DNA of 64,000 bases from Membranipora membranacea (taxonomy: Eukaryota > Bryozoa > Gymnolaemata > Cheilostomatida > Membraniporidae), in NCBI GenBank assembly GCA_914767715.1, contig OU612073.1:10230001-10294000 (forward strand), in the 5' to 3' direction. The first letter of the stretch is position 1. The number at the start of each line of letters is the position of its first letter. A program made the position numbers and the translations under genes. The notes below the pieces were generated by a model, which saw only the letters and a list, made by a program, of their open reading frames with translations, was not told the origin of the DNA and did no database searches. Positions 1-12,600 of this stretch are shown here, one piece after another.

Positions 1-1650
1 ATTACAAGGGGGTTCCCAAATTACAAACTTTGGATGATTCACAAACACTATATAGATTCTTCCTGGTCTGATTCCAACATAATACCACTCTTGTTGTATA
101 AACACCAATGAAGGTCAACTACTTCAGAAACATAACCTATACATTATTACACAGCTTTGTGGGTCAATGTAGATACAGTTATGTACAATAGGTCTACGGT
201 ACATAAGATATATATGATGTAGGTACGCGTCAGTCGGCCCTACTGGTAGGATTACAATAAACAACATGCACAAGCAACGGACCAATGCCTGAGCCTACCT
301 TTGAAATCCGTCCTCATTTATCATAACAGGTGGATTCAGCCACCTGCCCAGACTTGCCGATCAGACCTAATGTTGCCAAAAGATTATAACCTCATTTATT
401 GAAGCAAAAGTGCTGTTTTTAGAATATCATCTTGTGTCACAACAATAGTGAAGAATTCAGTATTATTAGACAAACACTCGGTCTAGTTGAGTTTAAACAA
501 GCAGAAATACTCCTTAGCGAGATTGTCAATTAGTTGAGACAATTTATTCATAGCAGTTTTTTGTAGACATTCCAATGCAAATGCAACAAAATGATTTGCT
601 TCAATTTGAACAACAGCTTCTTTGCACGGCAAACATTAGAAACATGGAAACATGTGGAAGTTTAAAAAAAAGGCTAGAAAAAGGGTATGCTCGATCTGTC
701 ATGAACTCATGACTTGAAATCAATTTATGAATTCAAAGAGCTCTCATGATAGCGCTTAATTTTAGCTTCCACCATATATTTTTGGTCAGTCGCCATTAAT
801 ACAAGGTCATCACTACTATTACAGCTATATGCGAGCCTCCCGACCCAAATTAGCCTTCAACTAAATATCCGGTGTTAATTATACTGAATACTACTCTTAC
901 GCAATATAATAACATCAAATCTCACTTTCGCTGCACTGTATTGCTATACCAACTATTTCTATTACTATTTCCAACACAACTATTACATAACGGCGGCAGT
1001 TTGACATTTACTACCACAGTCCGTCAGACATCCAGTACAGTATCTTCTTCGTGTTCCCACAGCTTCTAACTTTGCAGACAATCCAACTGATATTTAACTA
1101 ACTCAATAATCAAAGAATCAAAAATTGGTTGAATCTCAAAAATATAGCATGACAGGCTGACGAAGAAATAACCTCAGAAACCCAAAGAATATAAGCCAAT
1201 ACATAACGCCAAGTAGAAGAGTTGACATTATTTTTGTTTTTCAGATAACTATGTTTTTATTTTTCCAGCAGATGACAGACCGGACATATTCAACTTGGAC
1301 AATGACTCCAAATTCTAGCCAAGAATATCTATCAACTCAACTCTCTATGCCTTCTAGCATCAGAAATTTGGCAATGAGCCAGAGATGCTTTTCCAAAAGC
1401 AAACCCAAGACTGAGCAACCTGTCCATTGAACAATAGAACTATCAATAGAAACACAGTGATTTACATCTTCGAAATACTTTGCAGAATTTTTCAGTCAGA
1501 CAAGGAACTGAACTCTTGACCTATGTCATGATAATGAAATGTGACTACTGCTACAAGTGAAAGTACCAACTTACTCTAACTAATTTCTACCATTCACATG
1601 AATGTCTTACTTACATATTAGTCTACCACTGATGTAAATGTCTCACTTAC
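1..1650. other. No recognisable gene
   Basis: Only short open frames without splice-supported partners are visible. Further 3' exons or the 3' UTR of the minus-strand gene at 1651-3786 may lie here. A short minus-strand frame at about 300-345 ends at a GTAGGC-like donor but has a stop codon before it, so I did not call it. Confidence 0.4.
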
Positions 1651-3786
1651 TTGATTATATGCTCCTCACTCTTATGCTGTACCATTAGCTGGCTCTGTTT
1701 GATGTCTCTAGCCATCTGTTGTCTGCGCTTAACCTCCTTCTCATCTTGTTTGGATTTACTTACATGTCCTCTGTGTTTCTCTTGGGATAATCTCCTAAAC
1801 AGAGGACGATATGCACTATGTATTAGATATGGTAGTAATCATAAGTATGCCTAATTGTGATCGGAAAGTTCCTGGGACATCATGTGTCAGTTTTCAAGAT
1901 GAGCATGGAAAAAGAGCCCTCATGTCTTACTAGAACAACAAAACTGTCAACTTCACTTTCTCAATTGTTTTTATTGGCAACATACTGTCAAAAATTCACT
2001 AAGATAACCTATGACCCTTTGACCAGTTTTTAATGATGAGGTTCTCTGTCTCATTGATAAAACTTCTTGGTATATCAAAGTCCAAAGTTACAATGAGCTG
2101 ACTGGATATTGACACAATCTATGAGATATTTGTGGTACCAGTATAAAAATCTCTCAGAGGATCAGTGCAAGGTTATGGGAGGTCTCAAGGTTGCAGATAT
2201 GTGACCGATTTTCTGCATCTTACAAAAACAAAACTGATAATCTGAAATAAATGAGTTTGGTCAAGGTTATTTGTAATTATTCTCATGAGATCTATTAAGC
2301 AGTGTCTGTGCCTGGCCTATGGGGTTTATAGCAACAACAAAAGTGACATAAGTCTACGGAAGAAGAAAGCTTACAATCAGTTTGTTTAATATCTCTATTT
2401 TGAGAGAATGGATGACATTCTTTTGCGAGCTAAAAATGTTTCCTAATAAGCCCATCCACCGTCTTGCCTAAGCACTTTTGGCCTCCAAATTTGCAGTTTA
2501 TAGACCAACGTTTACTATTTCTTGACATTTAGGGGGAGGGATTATTACCAATGTGAGAACAAAACAACACAAGTATCTATTTTTTTCCCATACCTAAGTC
2601 AAAGACAAAAATTTTCCTCCTTACAAATATAAGTTTCTGACAACAAATACAATCCATTAGGGCTATATTTGTTTATGAATAGGCCTAGTAGAAGAAAGAT
2701 TAACGGCAAAAGTAGCTAACATTCTCAACAACCATAACCTGGCATTGTAATTAAAGACTTAGTAATAGATAACCTAGGCCTATACTTTTTCTGTAACGCT
2801 CTACATAAGGAGGACCAAATTTTCTGCAGTGTTGGCCAAATCTCATGGCATGAAATTGCATAAAATAATATAGAGTAGACTGTCACATTTATGTCGAGAG
2901 TTTAATTGTGCTCAGCTTGAACCTCTACTACTCACAGACTACAAACTTTAATCATAAGTTAAGTTATCTGGTGGTGACCTTTTGTATGACTCATGACAAA
3001 ACTTACTTTACCCGCGGTCCAGGTATCGTAATAGCTGCCTCTGGAGCATCAAAGAAATCGCTGGAGTTCAGTCTGTCTAGGGAATAATTTGAGTCATCAT
3101 CGGTGCTATAGGTCTGTGGCTCAAACTTAGCAGCATGACTGAGGTACCTGTGTATATATATTCAGAGAGGAGTTAACTGTGACATTTTCATGTGTAAAAT
3201 CAATTCCTAAATGAAATCTCGTTTACATGTAATTAAAATTAAACTCTCGGCTGGAATTCAATATAACAGACTACAACTTAAACAGAACGCACAGGGCTGA
3301 GCTTGCACAAAACTCGCTCCAGACATTGTAGTTACCGCTCATTGACCATACTACTATAATAATGGGTTGCTCCTTGCATATATATATATATATATATATA
3401 TATACTACCAGGATTCCAGGACCAAAGAGTACCCCTTGAGGCTTGCTAGGACTGGGTGTAGCCTCTCAGAAGAGGTGCCTTTGTTGAGATGAGGCTACTA
3501 TGCTGGGAGAGTTTATTAAGCATGGTTGAATAAATGATACCCTGACTTCTTTCTATTAGGATCTGGAGCATCATAGGATCAAATCATGGAGAGCCTAACT
3601 GCAAAATGACGATTGTTAGTAAATAAAATTATTAATTATCACCAATGAACTAAACCTCTTTAGTTCATTGTTATCACATCAGAGAAGAGAGAGATACACA
3701 GCCACAACAAACAAACCTACCTTTCCTCCTCATCTGCGTCATCAGGGTTTGGTAAGGAGAACTTCACACTCACATGCTCCCCTGAC
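1651..3786 (-). CDS. Unrecognised multi-exon gene, acidic region followed by charged helical segment (partial)
   Basis: Three exons on the minus strand join in phase: 3721-3786, 3007-3147 and 1651-1794. Each has an AG acceptor, and GTAGGT, GTAAGT and GTAAGT follow them. The first exon encodes SGEHVSVKFSLPNPDDADEE. The second is rich in Asp, Ser and Tyr (STDDDSNYSLDRLNSSDFF). The third is strongly charged (KSKQDEKEVKRRQQMARDIK), which suggests a coiled coil or long helix. I do not recognise the family. The 5' end must lie upstream of 3786 within about 470 bp of the divergent gene at 4257, but I could not fix a start. The 3' end is ambiguous: the sequence after residue K is both a good GTAAGTG donor and, read through, AAG TAA, so this exon may be internal or may end the protein. 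Being coding is supported by three phase-compatible exons; function is unknown. Confidence 0.6.
3379..3402. repeat. (TA)n microsatellite
   Basis: An uninterrupted run of alternating T and A lies in an intergenic or intronic stretch between the first two exons of the minus-strand gene. Confidence 0.9.
3643..3670. mobile_element. Tiny palindromic element, AATGAACT subfamily, with 7-bp target duplication
   Basis: This is a 28-bp hairpin with perfect 12-bp arms (CAATGAACTAAA and its complement) and a 4-nt loop. It is flanked by identical 7-bp direct repeats TTATCAC at 3636-3642 and 3671-3677. It lies in the intron between 3148 and 3720 of the minus-strand gene. The flanking duplication shows that it inserted into pre-existing sequence. 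Confidence 0.8.
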
Positions 3787-4256
3787 CTGTAACTTGACAT
3801 TATTTATATATTTCTACTTGTTTATACTGCCAGGTTGGGCATAACAGGAGTCGAACAGATAAGAATCCATCACTCCCCTGTGTAACCTTTTTGGATATAG
3901 GAATTTTGCAGGATACACAGACTGATATATTTCTTGGGGTAATTAAACAGAGAGGAAACAGCTGAAATGTTGTTTGGAGCCAGTCATATAGCAAAGAATT
4001 ACCAGCTGATAAAGTCCTAAAACTATGTCAGTAAGATTCGATGAAATTACGAACTTCACGAATACTGTTATGTCACCAGGCAACTTGCAATCAATATGGC
4101 TGCCAAATGATTATTTTCCTAATCTTGTGATTAAAGTAAAAGCTACACTTATTTTTTGATAAGATTTGCTACTTTTTGCAACCTTCGCCAGGTTGTTATT
4201 GATAACTAGCAGTCAACTTTCTACCTAGCCTGTTTTGATAGGCAAAATCATACAGC

Positions 4257-6124
4257 ATGATAACTCCAGCTCCTCAATATTCAACAAAAGCACCATTTGC
4301 TGGACACCCAGCATATGATGCAGCAACTAGAAATCATGTTGAAACACCAAGACCTGGACCAAGAGTTAAGCCAGAGGCACAAGAAAATGCAATGAGGTTT
4401 GTTTTATAATTGTAACAAAAACAATGCCAACCCCTGGCATGTTTTAATGTTTAAAGAAAGCAAAGGATCATTTTAAAATCTTGCACTTATTCTACAGTTG
4501 GCTTAAATTTTCTAGATACAGCATTTGTAACATTCATCCTCATCTTTCAACTATATTTGAGCAAAAAAAACCTACACTGTTTATATCTATCTAGTTTGTG
4601 TATTGTTCAACCTAGGTGCAACACTCAACTAGGGACACTCAAATACTTGTTTTTGATAAATTTCAGTTTAGCTAAAAGAGTACCTTAAAATTAATACTCA
4701 TGCACTTGCAACTCCTTGGCATTAATATGTTTAATATCTTATGAGCTCATCTGGCTCTGTAATTCTGAGACCTTATATCCGTATATTTTTAGAAATAGAG
4801 GTAGTGTAAATTTGAGTTGGGATGCGTCCTCATCCTCTCATGGCCCACCACAAACTCCGTCAAGTGCTGGTGGAAGGTACTGCTCGGATGCAGGACGTGA
4901 GAATCTTATCAGAAGCAGAGGATCCATGTTAAATGTGCTGCAAAAGCAAGGCTTGTTTATAGGCTATTCTAATTCTATAGAAAAACTCTGCTGTCAATTT
5001 ATCCTAAATGCTGAACCTTTTTAAGATGATAATCACGGTCTGATGAATACACATAACATACCCATATGCTATAGCTGTCCGAAAGAAATGAAAACTTAAT
5101 GTAGCACTAGATGTGAATGTTTCAAAATGATTTTACCAACACATCAAACATGAGTATCAGGGCAATGTGATGCAGTCAAATGGTCCAATACAACACTGAG
5201 ACATGTAATGTAGTCATAAGTTGTCGTAGTTATAAGACTTCATTACCTTGTGTACTTCAGGTTCTACACCCAGAGAAGCAGTAAGATGTAGAGCAACTAA
5301 GCCGGAAGCTTCTGGAAATGCAGAGCAAAGCCGAGGTGGCAGAATGAATATGTTATTCACAAATTACGGACATAATGAGACAACTCCACGACCAAACCCG
5401 AGGGTTAAATCTGAAGCAGCAGAAAATTACAGCATGGCAAGGGGTAAGTTTTATTCGTCTTTTAATATAAGTAACAGAAGCTTAGTAAACTTGACGAACC
5501 TGATATCATGGCATTCTCTACTTGAAAATGACAAAATGAAGTTTCGGATTCCATGAAAAGACAGGGACTACCGTAGAACCATCATGCTTCTCTGCATGGT
5601 TTTTCACTCATAACTTCTGGACTAATTGGTCAATGATCATCTTACTATCACAGATCGATGTCTCAAATTGCATATTGAAAAGTGTAATGCGCATAACTTC
5701 CTGAGATATAGCCAGATAAAAATAAGCTACTCTCCATTTTGTTTATTTGCTTTGTTTTGATGGCTCGCTGAAGGTCACATACATGGCTTGTCACAACGCA
5801 GCGTTATTTCAGCCTGATGAAAGTATTGGTTGTTGCGATAATAGCTATCATGGGAGCAATAAAGATAGCTTAGGAAATCAATCTTGCGCTATTCTACAAA
5901 CTTCATGAATTTCCATGTATAACATCCATCTGTGTAGCACTATAGTAATTTTGAATTGATTTTTTGTTTCAGGCAGCGCAATGAATAATATCCTTCACAA
6001 TCCCCAATCGATGCCATCGACAGCCCGAGCAGGGCCCAGAGTGAAGCCTGAGGCTGAGATGATTGCGATGAAGAACAGAGGATCAATGAATAGTATTATG
6101 AGGACCTGCACTCCTAGATATTGA
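4257..6124 (+). CDS. Five-repeat Pro/Arg and RGSMN-motif protein, 210 residues, function unknown
   Basis: Four exons are inferred: 4257-4396, 4793-4950, 5261-5443 and 5973-6124, ending at TGA 6122-6124. They total 633 nt (210 codons plus stop). The protein is built of about five repeats of roughly 35-40 residues. The best-preserved core is PRPGPRVKPEA, a short spacer, then RNRGSMN. The RGS-type ends fall near residues 49, 89, 124, 160 and 196, and the repeats track the exon structure. There is no signal peptide or membrane segment, and the protein is basic and probably disordered. The start is the first ATG, at 4257. Intron 1 uses a weak GTTTGT donor. Intron 2 needs a GC donor (CAAG then GCTTGT) to keep frame and repeat register. 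I recognise no named family. A structural role such as binding a filament through short repeats is speculation. The gene is divergent from the minus-strand gene to its left. Confidence 0.72.
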
Positions 6125-9060
6125 AACAATCATCTTCCATATGAGATCCACTACCCACCCCCCCCCCCCTGTTTTCTCCATATTGGCCCTACATATTTAC
6201 TCATTGACCACAACCCACCATTTTTGCTTTTACTAGCTTCCCACTGGATGATCACAAAGAACACCTCTTCCAGGAGTCCTTATTACAGCTTGTGCGGTGT
6301 TAGTTCATATATTATTGCAAATTTGAGAAAATACTTTGGAGTTGCATTCCCCAGCATTATATGAAATGTGATCTTCCGTACAAAGAACCCTACTTGAAAG
6401 TTCTCCCTTCTCATACTGAATGTTTCAGCTTTATTTTCATCTATCTTCCTACACACTATTAGGTCTGCACTTTATAGAAATGCGACATAAAATTGCTACA
6501 AAACCAAAGAGTTATGACAACAACGCGTACAATGCAATTTATAATTTTATTTTTCAGTCTGTTCCATGCTTTGGGTTGTTGTTTTTGTAAATGTGCCGCT
6601 CCATTAATATTGTCAGCATGATTTTTTGCATTGATTTGATATTATGATGATTCTCAACCATTCCTAGTCTTTTTTCAACAGTGTTAGCTAGAGTTATGCC
6701 TTTTTTGAGACTACTGCCTTAGTGGAAAAAAAGAGCATTTTTTTTATGTAAATACTTGTTTATTTTTATTACACTTGATTAATATAATAATGGTGACAAT
6801 AAACAAGATGATTTTTTTTTCAAAGTTGCTGACGATTCATGATAGCTAATATCAAATCTTAGATCTTCAATCAGGTGGTGGTGTCAGAAAACTGGGTTGT
6901 ATGAGATGCGCAAAAAAAATCAACAAGTTTGTCTTATAGCAAGAGTTAGCGAGCTTGGCTCGCGTAAATTTTGGCATTGTAACAACAAGAGAAAGAGAAA
7001 AAAAATTATAACATGATAATTGATAGAGTATGAATAAATGTGTAGTGTGATAAATAATAAATGTGAGAGAATAACAGTATTCAGTATTGGATTAGTGGCC
7101 ATTTTGTCTTTATATGGCATTCAAAAAATTATCATCAGACCTTGATATCCAGCATTATATGAAGGCCAAATTCTCGGCCAAAAATAGGATCAAAAAACGA
7201 GAAAAGAAAAACAATAACCAAGAAAATAAATCTTATAATCTATTAGGTTTTTTTACTTAAATCAACACAGTAGAGATTTTTTTATCCACTTGCATACAAA
7301 ACTCCCTATAAAATATTACCAAGCAGACAATTTGTATAGCTGGCCAAGCTAAATAACTATTATTATTGAAATGCCATGAATTTAAATTAAAAGAGAAGAT
7401 CAATTTCGTTACATTGGTAATATCATGAGGAAACTGGTGGATCTGAAGCCAGATAAAGGCCATCAATTCTTAGATTGTATGACTCTCAATAGAATGGGAC
7501 TAGATGCGGCCACCCCAAACTACCAAACTTTCATCAGGCTAGGCATTGATTATAGAATAATACACATGCAGATATCCAACTTCTGCTTTTTAGTTCTATG
7601 TACAGTCCTGCAACATTTCACCGGCAACAGGTAGCCTTAGTTTTATAGTCTCAAAAAAGCACAAAAAAAGGAAGAGAGGTTGTGCTCTAGGGCTACACTA
7701 TACATATTGAAGTATTATAGGACTAGAGAGAGACAGTTATATAGAGAGATAGTATTTTAAACATTGTTTGTCAACAAATGGCAGAACACAAAATGTTCAG
7801 CAAGCAGGTTGGATATTAAATAACGAACGCTGTATTGGTACGCAGTGAGGTAACTTTGGTGAGGTGTTGACTGTAGACTGACACACTGTCAGGATTTAAC
7901 TGTGATATAGTTGATAGACAGGTAGCCATTGGATGAAAAGACGAGTATCAGCCAATGACAAGCTTTGTTACATACACAGTTGACCTTGACCTCACCACAT
8001 ATACTCTGTAAGACATATAGACAGACATTAAGAGTACTGAAATTTTGTAAGCAAGTTTTTATACAAATACACATGAATAATGAAAAGTTTACAACGCATT
8101 CCCCTTATAACTTGACTCGTTTTTTGACATTCAACAACTAAACATAGTTCCGTGTCGCACAATCACTGTATAAGGGTTCTGTGTTACAAATCATTACAGT
8201 TTGGGTATACAAAAATGCTCCCCAGCCAGAAAACAGTACAATGATATACATGAGCATTTTAAAATGCATATTGACAATGGATAATATGAACATTGCTGAA
8301 TAAAAAGTTTCTTTTCTCCTAATCCAAACATGATGGGCTACACAATGTCTGTCACTTTCTTTGGATTCCACACAAAAACATGGAGGCCAGACACGTGAAA
8401 TGCTGGGTCTATACTGCATTACACCCAATATGGCGTGACATTCAAGCTGATAACAATCAATACGTTTAAGCCACCAACGTTAAAACAAAACAGGTGCATA
8501 ATCAATATTGCAATTTTGGGCGCAATGCAAATTTCACACTATATCTAAGCTTTCATGTTGTGACCTAAGCACAAAATTTGAGATTCGATTGAAATTTAAC
8601 TAAGATAATATCACCTACCTAACCTAACCTACACGCTGTGTCATTCTATTGGTAGTTTGTTAGATGGGCCACTGGTTGGTGGTGCACGGAGAGTTAACAT
8701 TTAAACTTTGAGTATGGGCTGTTATGACAATAGTTAGTAGTGACATTCTTCTGATATGTTGCAGGGAGTTTTGTAGAACAAGGGAGAGAAACTAAAAAAA
8801 CATAATAATTTTGAAAGTTCAACAAATTTTTAAGATATGTTGGGCAGGATGAGAAGAGTGAGCAAATGTTTTGGATTGTCTGGCTGGCTACCCATAGACA
8901 GCGAGCTGTAGAGATTGTCAGTATAAAATGTAAAATAAAATGTATAAATTGATAAATATTCCCGTTAAAAATGTGTACAACAGAATTATGTATAACAGAA
9001 TTAGCTTAAAAAACCTGAGATAATTCTAAAAACAAGTTTTCATAAAGTGTTGAAAATAAT
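6125..9060. other. 3' UTR and intergenic DNA between two convergent genes
   Basis: This stretch lies between the end of the plus-strand five-repeat gene and the last coding exon of the minus-strand CELF gene. It holds a short poly-C tract near 6158-6170 and AT-rich sequence. It should include both 3' UTRs. I see no further coding exons. Confidence 0.6.
6798..6803 (+). terminator. Candidate polyadenylation signal AATAAA
   Basis: AATAAA lies 674 bp past the stop codon of the five-repeat gene, in AT-rich sequence. It would give a 3' UTR of about 0.7 kb. It is a single hexamer in AT-rich DNA, so chance is possible. Confidence 0.35.
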
Positions 9061-9684
9061 TTAAATATACTCAGTGAATACGTACCAATAAGGTTTATTC
9101 TCATTTTTTGGTCGTTTTAGTTGAACTTTGAGTCGCTTCATACCGATCTGATAACCATTCATAGTTTGGATGGCTGTCTGTGCTGATATTGGGTTATCGA
9201 AGCTTACAAAACCTGAAAATTCATCAGAAATGGAATTAAGCTTATTGAAGAGTATAATACACCCATCCAAAACATCAGAGGTGAATCACTCTACCAATGT
9301 TGAGTCTTATCATTGGATAATCTAGTGAAGCTTGGTGACATTGGTGACTTCACAGAAATAATTACAATAGCTTCCAAGCAGAGCACAACCATAATAGAGT
9401 GTTTTTGCAACGTATTCTCTCACCAAAGAGGAGAGAACATGCAGAATAGATGGACAGAAGAGGTTACTTACCAAAACATTTGCTGAGATTTGTCTGCTTG
9501 TCTATGAAGACTTTGGAGCTGACAACATTTCCGAATGGCAGGAAAGCCTGTAAGAGGTCCATGTCTGTGAACTCTTGTGGCAGATGGTAAATAAACAGGT
9601 TTGCTCCATCAGGTCCTTCTGTCTGTTTACCTGCGGGGGTATCTGGGGCCAGAGCTGTTGGTGCATAGGCATGTGGAAACGAGG
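9061..9684 (-). CDS. CELF: CELF RRM3 exons and C-terminus
   Basis: Exons 9472-9684 and 9061-9212 encode RRM3. The join falls inside RNP1 (SKCFG, then FVSFDNP), a phase-1 intron. The domain runs from [13 protein letters not shown] to [19 protein letters not shown]. Family members normally stop at a Lys-Pro-Tyr end. Here the frame continues after KPY for eight residues (WYVFTEYI) to a TAA at 9061-9063. A GTACGT donor immediately after TAT-TG (exon end 9086) could instead split the stop codon. Confidence 0.93.
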
Positions 9685-12600
9685 CTGTAAGAGAAACAAT
9701 TCAAGGATAAATGAGGCTGAAATCTGGCTAAGAAGGTTTTTAAAATATTAGAAATCATTCGGAGAGATTTGGGATGGCTTCAGAAAGGCTGTTTAGCGAT
9801 TTGCTAAGTAGTAATTGAATTACTGGCAAAGAAGGATAATTTGCTAAGATCATGCATGGGAATTCTAAAGGAACATGAACAGCATCGTGCAAACTGTTTC
9901 TACTTTTGCATGAGACAGGTAAAGGGGTTTCAACAAATATATTCAAGGCATCGTCACTAAACATTTACACCCCTTTATCCTTGACAAGACACATTGAGGG
10001 AGCAAATCACATGTAGTAGTCTTCAGCAGACCAAAGCCTTTACACAAAGTTAGAAGAGACGAATTGACGGAGATGCCAAAGCCGTCTTCAACAGCAATTC
10101 AACCCTACCATTGGTAAGGTTTGCTGATTGAAAACAAGCTGTAGCATGTCCATACACAAAACTGAGTTAACGTTCACACACTGACACATGGCTTAGGTGG
10201 CCAGGAAGCCTGGCAGATAGCGGTAAGAAATGAACACAGAGTAGTAAATTGATAGCTGGAGTAGTGGATTTCTAGTAGCAGTAGCAGAAGGGTGTCACTG
10301 CATGTTTCACTACAAGTAGTAGTATAGTTGAAGAAGTACCTGTATACTGAGCTATGCCGCTGTAAGCTTGAGACAGGGCAGCATCTATAGCTGGGTTGGA
10401 TGAGTGTTGGCCAGGTGCTGCCGGACCGGCCATTGTCGGGGCAGCAGCTACTTGCTGCGCTGCCGCTGCTTGATGGGCGGCTGCCGCGGCAGCTGCATTC
10501 TGCTGTTGTTGTAACGCTAGACCACCACCACCACCTAGGGTATGAGTAGCGGGAAAACCAGCCCCGGCAGCACTTAGCATTGAAGCTGCCGTCAGAGCAC
10601 CGCCAGCCATACTAGTGGGCGGCTGAGGCTGAGTCGGAACTGTCTGGATGCCTAAAAGTAACACGGACATTGTCACATATACGTCGAGATAAACAACCAC
10701 AACTACCGCTCCCAGCCTGTGCCTGCTTGCTATTATTATGTTGATTGTGTACTAATCTTTTTCAAGGAGAGTTTTTGGTGTGTGAGTTGATTGGATAGAA
10801 TTTAGATTCAAATCAATTCAAATCAGAGTTGTTTTCTCACAAACCATGTTGTGGCCTGAGAGCACAATTTCTAATTTTGGGCGCATGCCTCATGTGGCTA
10901 GTTTTCAATGCTATTGTAATAGAAGCTTTCGCCATCCGCAAAGTAACAAGCAAGCACAGTCTATTTTAGGAGCTATACAGAAACATTTGAGCACACAAAG
11001 TCAAGACCGCATGGTTTTAGTGTTGGTATGGTACTGGGCATGAGAAATAATTACACTGGATAAGAGAAAAGAGTGTGAAATATCGTTTCTGACTTTGAAA
11101 GGACACCCTGACCAAAATTTACAATGATGGTGTACAGTAATAATTTTTCATCGCTATAATATGTAACATGGACACAAGGCAACATGCACAATTTAGGAAC
11201 AATGCAGCAAAATGCAGTTCTGGGACGGAAGGGTATACAATTATTCACACGCATACAGAACATACAACAATGTAATTAACATGGAAAGATAAGAAAATAA
11301 ATAAATGAACATTGACACTTATAATTGGAACAAAATAAAGCCTTGAAAACAACAGACGAGGTTACACAACTCATATTCAATTAACGTTGTTGTTGTTGTT
11401 GTTCTATACATGCAGGAAATTACATGTCACATCTAGGGAGAACTAAATGCACAGATAGATCAGTAGTTTAGGTTTGGCAGCCAAATTTCGAAAATCCAAA
11501 AAATCATTATTTGCCTGTTTTTTTCTTTGTAATTAGTCGATTAGAAAGATTGTTTGATTCATATTATATGAATTTAGATCAATTAACAGGTTAATCACTT
11601 TGTTGACATATTAGTAGGGTGTGGCACATGAAGGAAGATGCGAATCAGTATTAAAATCACACAGTTCAGTGGGCAATCATATTTCACACTAGCATTTCAA
11701 AATCAAACTCAAACTCAAATTCACCTGTGGCACTTTGTGATAAAGCTGCATTCGTTGTCTGTTGAGTGATTTTTTGAGCTCCTGAAACGCAAGTGGCCAG
11801 AAAAATACTTAGACAAGAAGCTAATCCACATAAGTTTCAAAAATATATAGTATGTTTGTAGACCTAACAACTATTGTGACACAACATTGAGAGATATTGA
11901 TGCCTGCCTAACATATTATATTACACAATGACTGAACAAGTAACACAGATAAAGAAGCTGCCGAGTTTGGATAATACATCCTTAAAACAAGCCATCCCAC
12001 CACAGGAAGTGACAAACAAGCTTATCTATGACAACTCGGTGGTCGGGAAAATAAAGCTTAAAATCTGCACCGGCAATCCTTCAACCAAACAGGCTACTAA
12101 AGAACATGTATTTTACAAATTCCCTCTTTTCCACAGCAATACTTAAATAAAACAAGTGGATACCTATTCCCTAGGTGCCTAGAATGACAACGGACAAGCA
12201 CATATAAAATAATTATAATATATATATTTATAATATGGATAAAAAATAAAAGACAACAACGTAAGTTACACCGGGAGTTGTCCACTTACCGGCGATGGAG
12301 TTGAGACCATATGCGTGTCCGTTAGTGGGGCTTGTTACACTCCTGGTCATTGACAGGGGTGTTCCGCTGATTGCTGGTATGCCGATTAGATTCTGACCTG
12401 TTAACATACCTAGAAAAAAAATATTTTTTTTTGTAAAATATGCTATTTAGATCTTGTGCAACACTACATTTTTTAATTTTTTTAAATTTTATTCTTTTAA
12501 AACTACTCCATTATCAACCCCATGTTGTCTGCAAGAGTATAAACAAATTTGTTTCGTATCTTATCAAACCAATGTTCACATGTTACATTAAGTACCACCA

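Noticed and set aside
6158-6170. Poly-C tract after the five-repeat gene
   Set aside because: Simple homopolymer; no function can be inferred.
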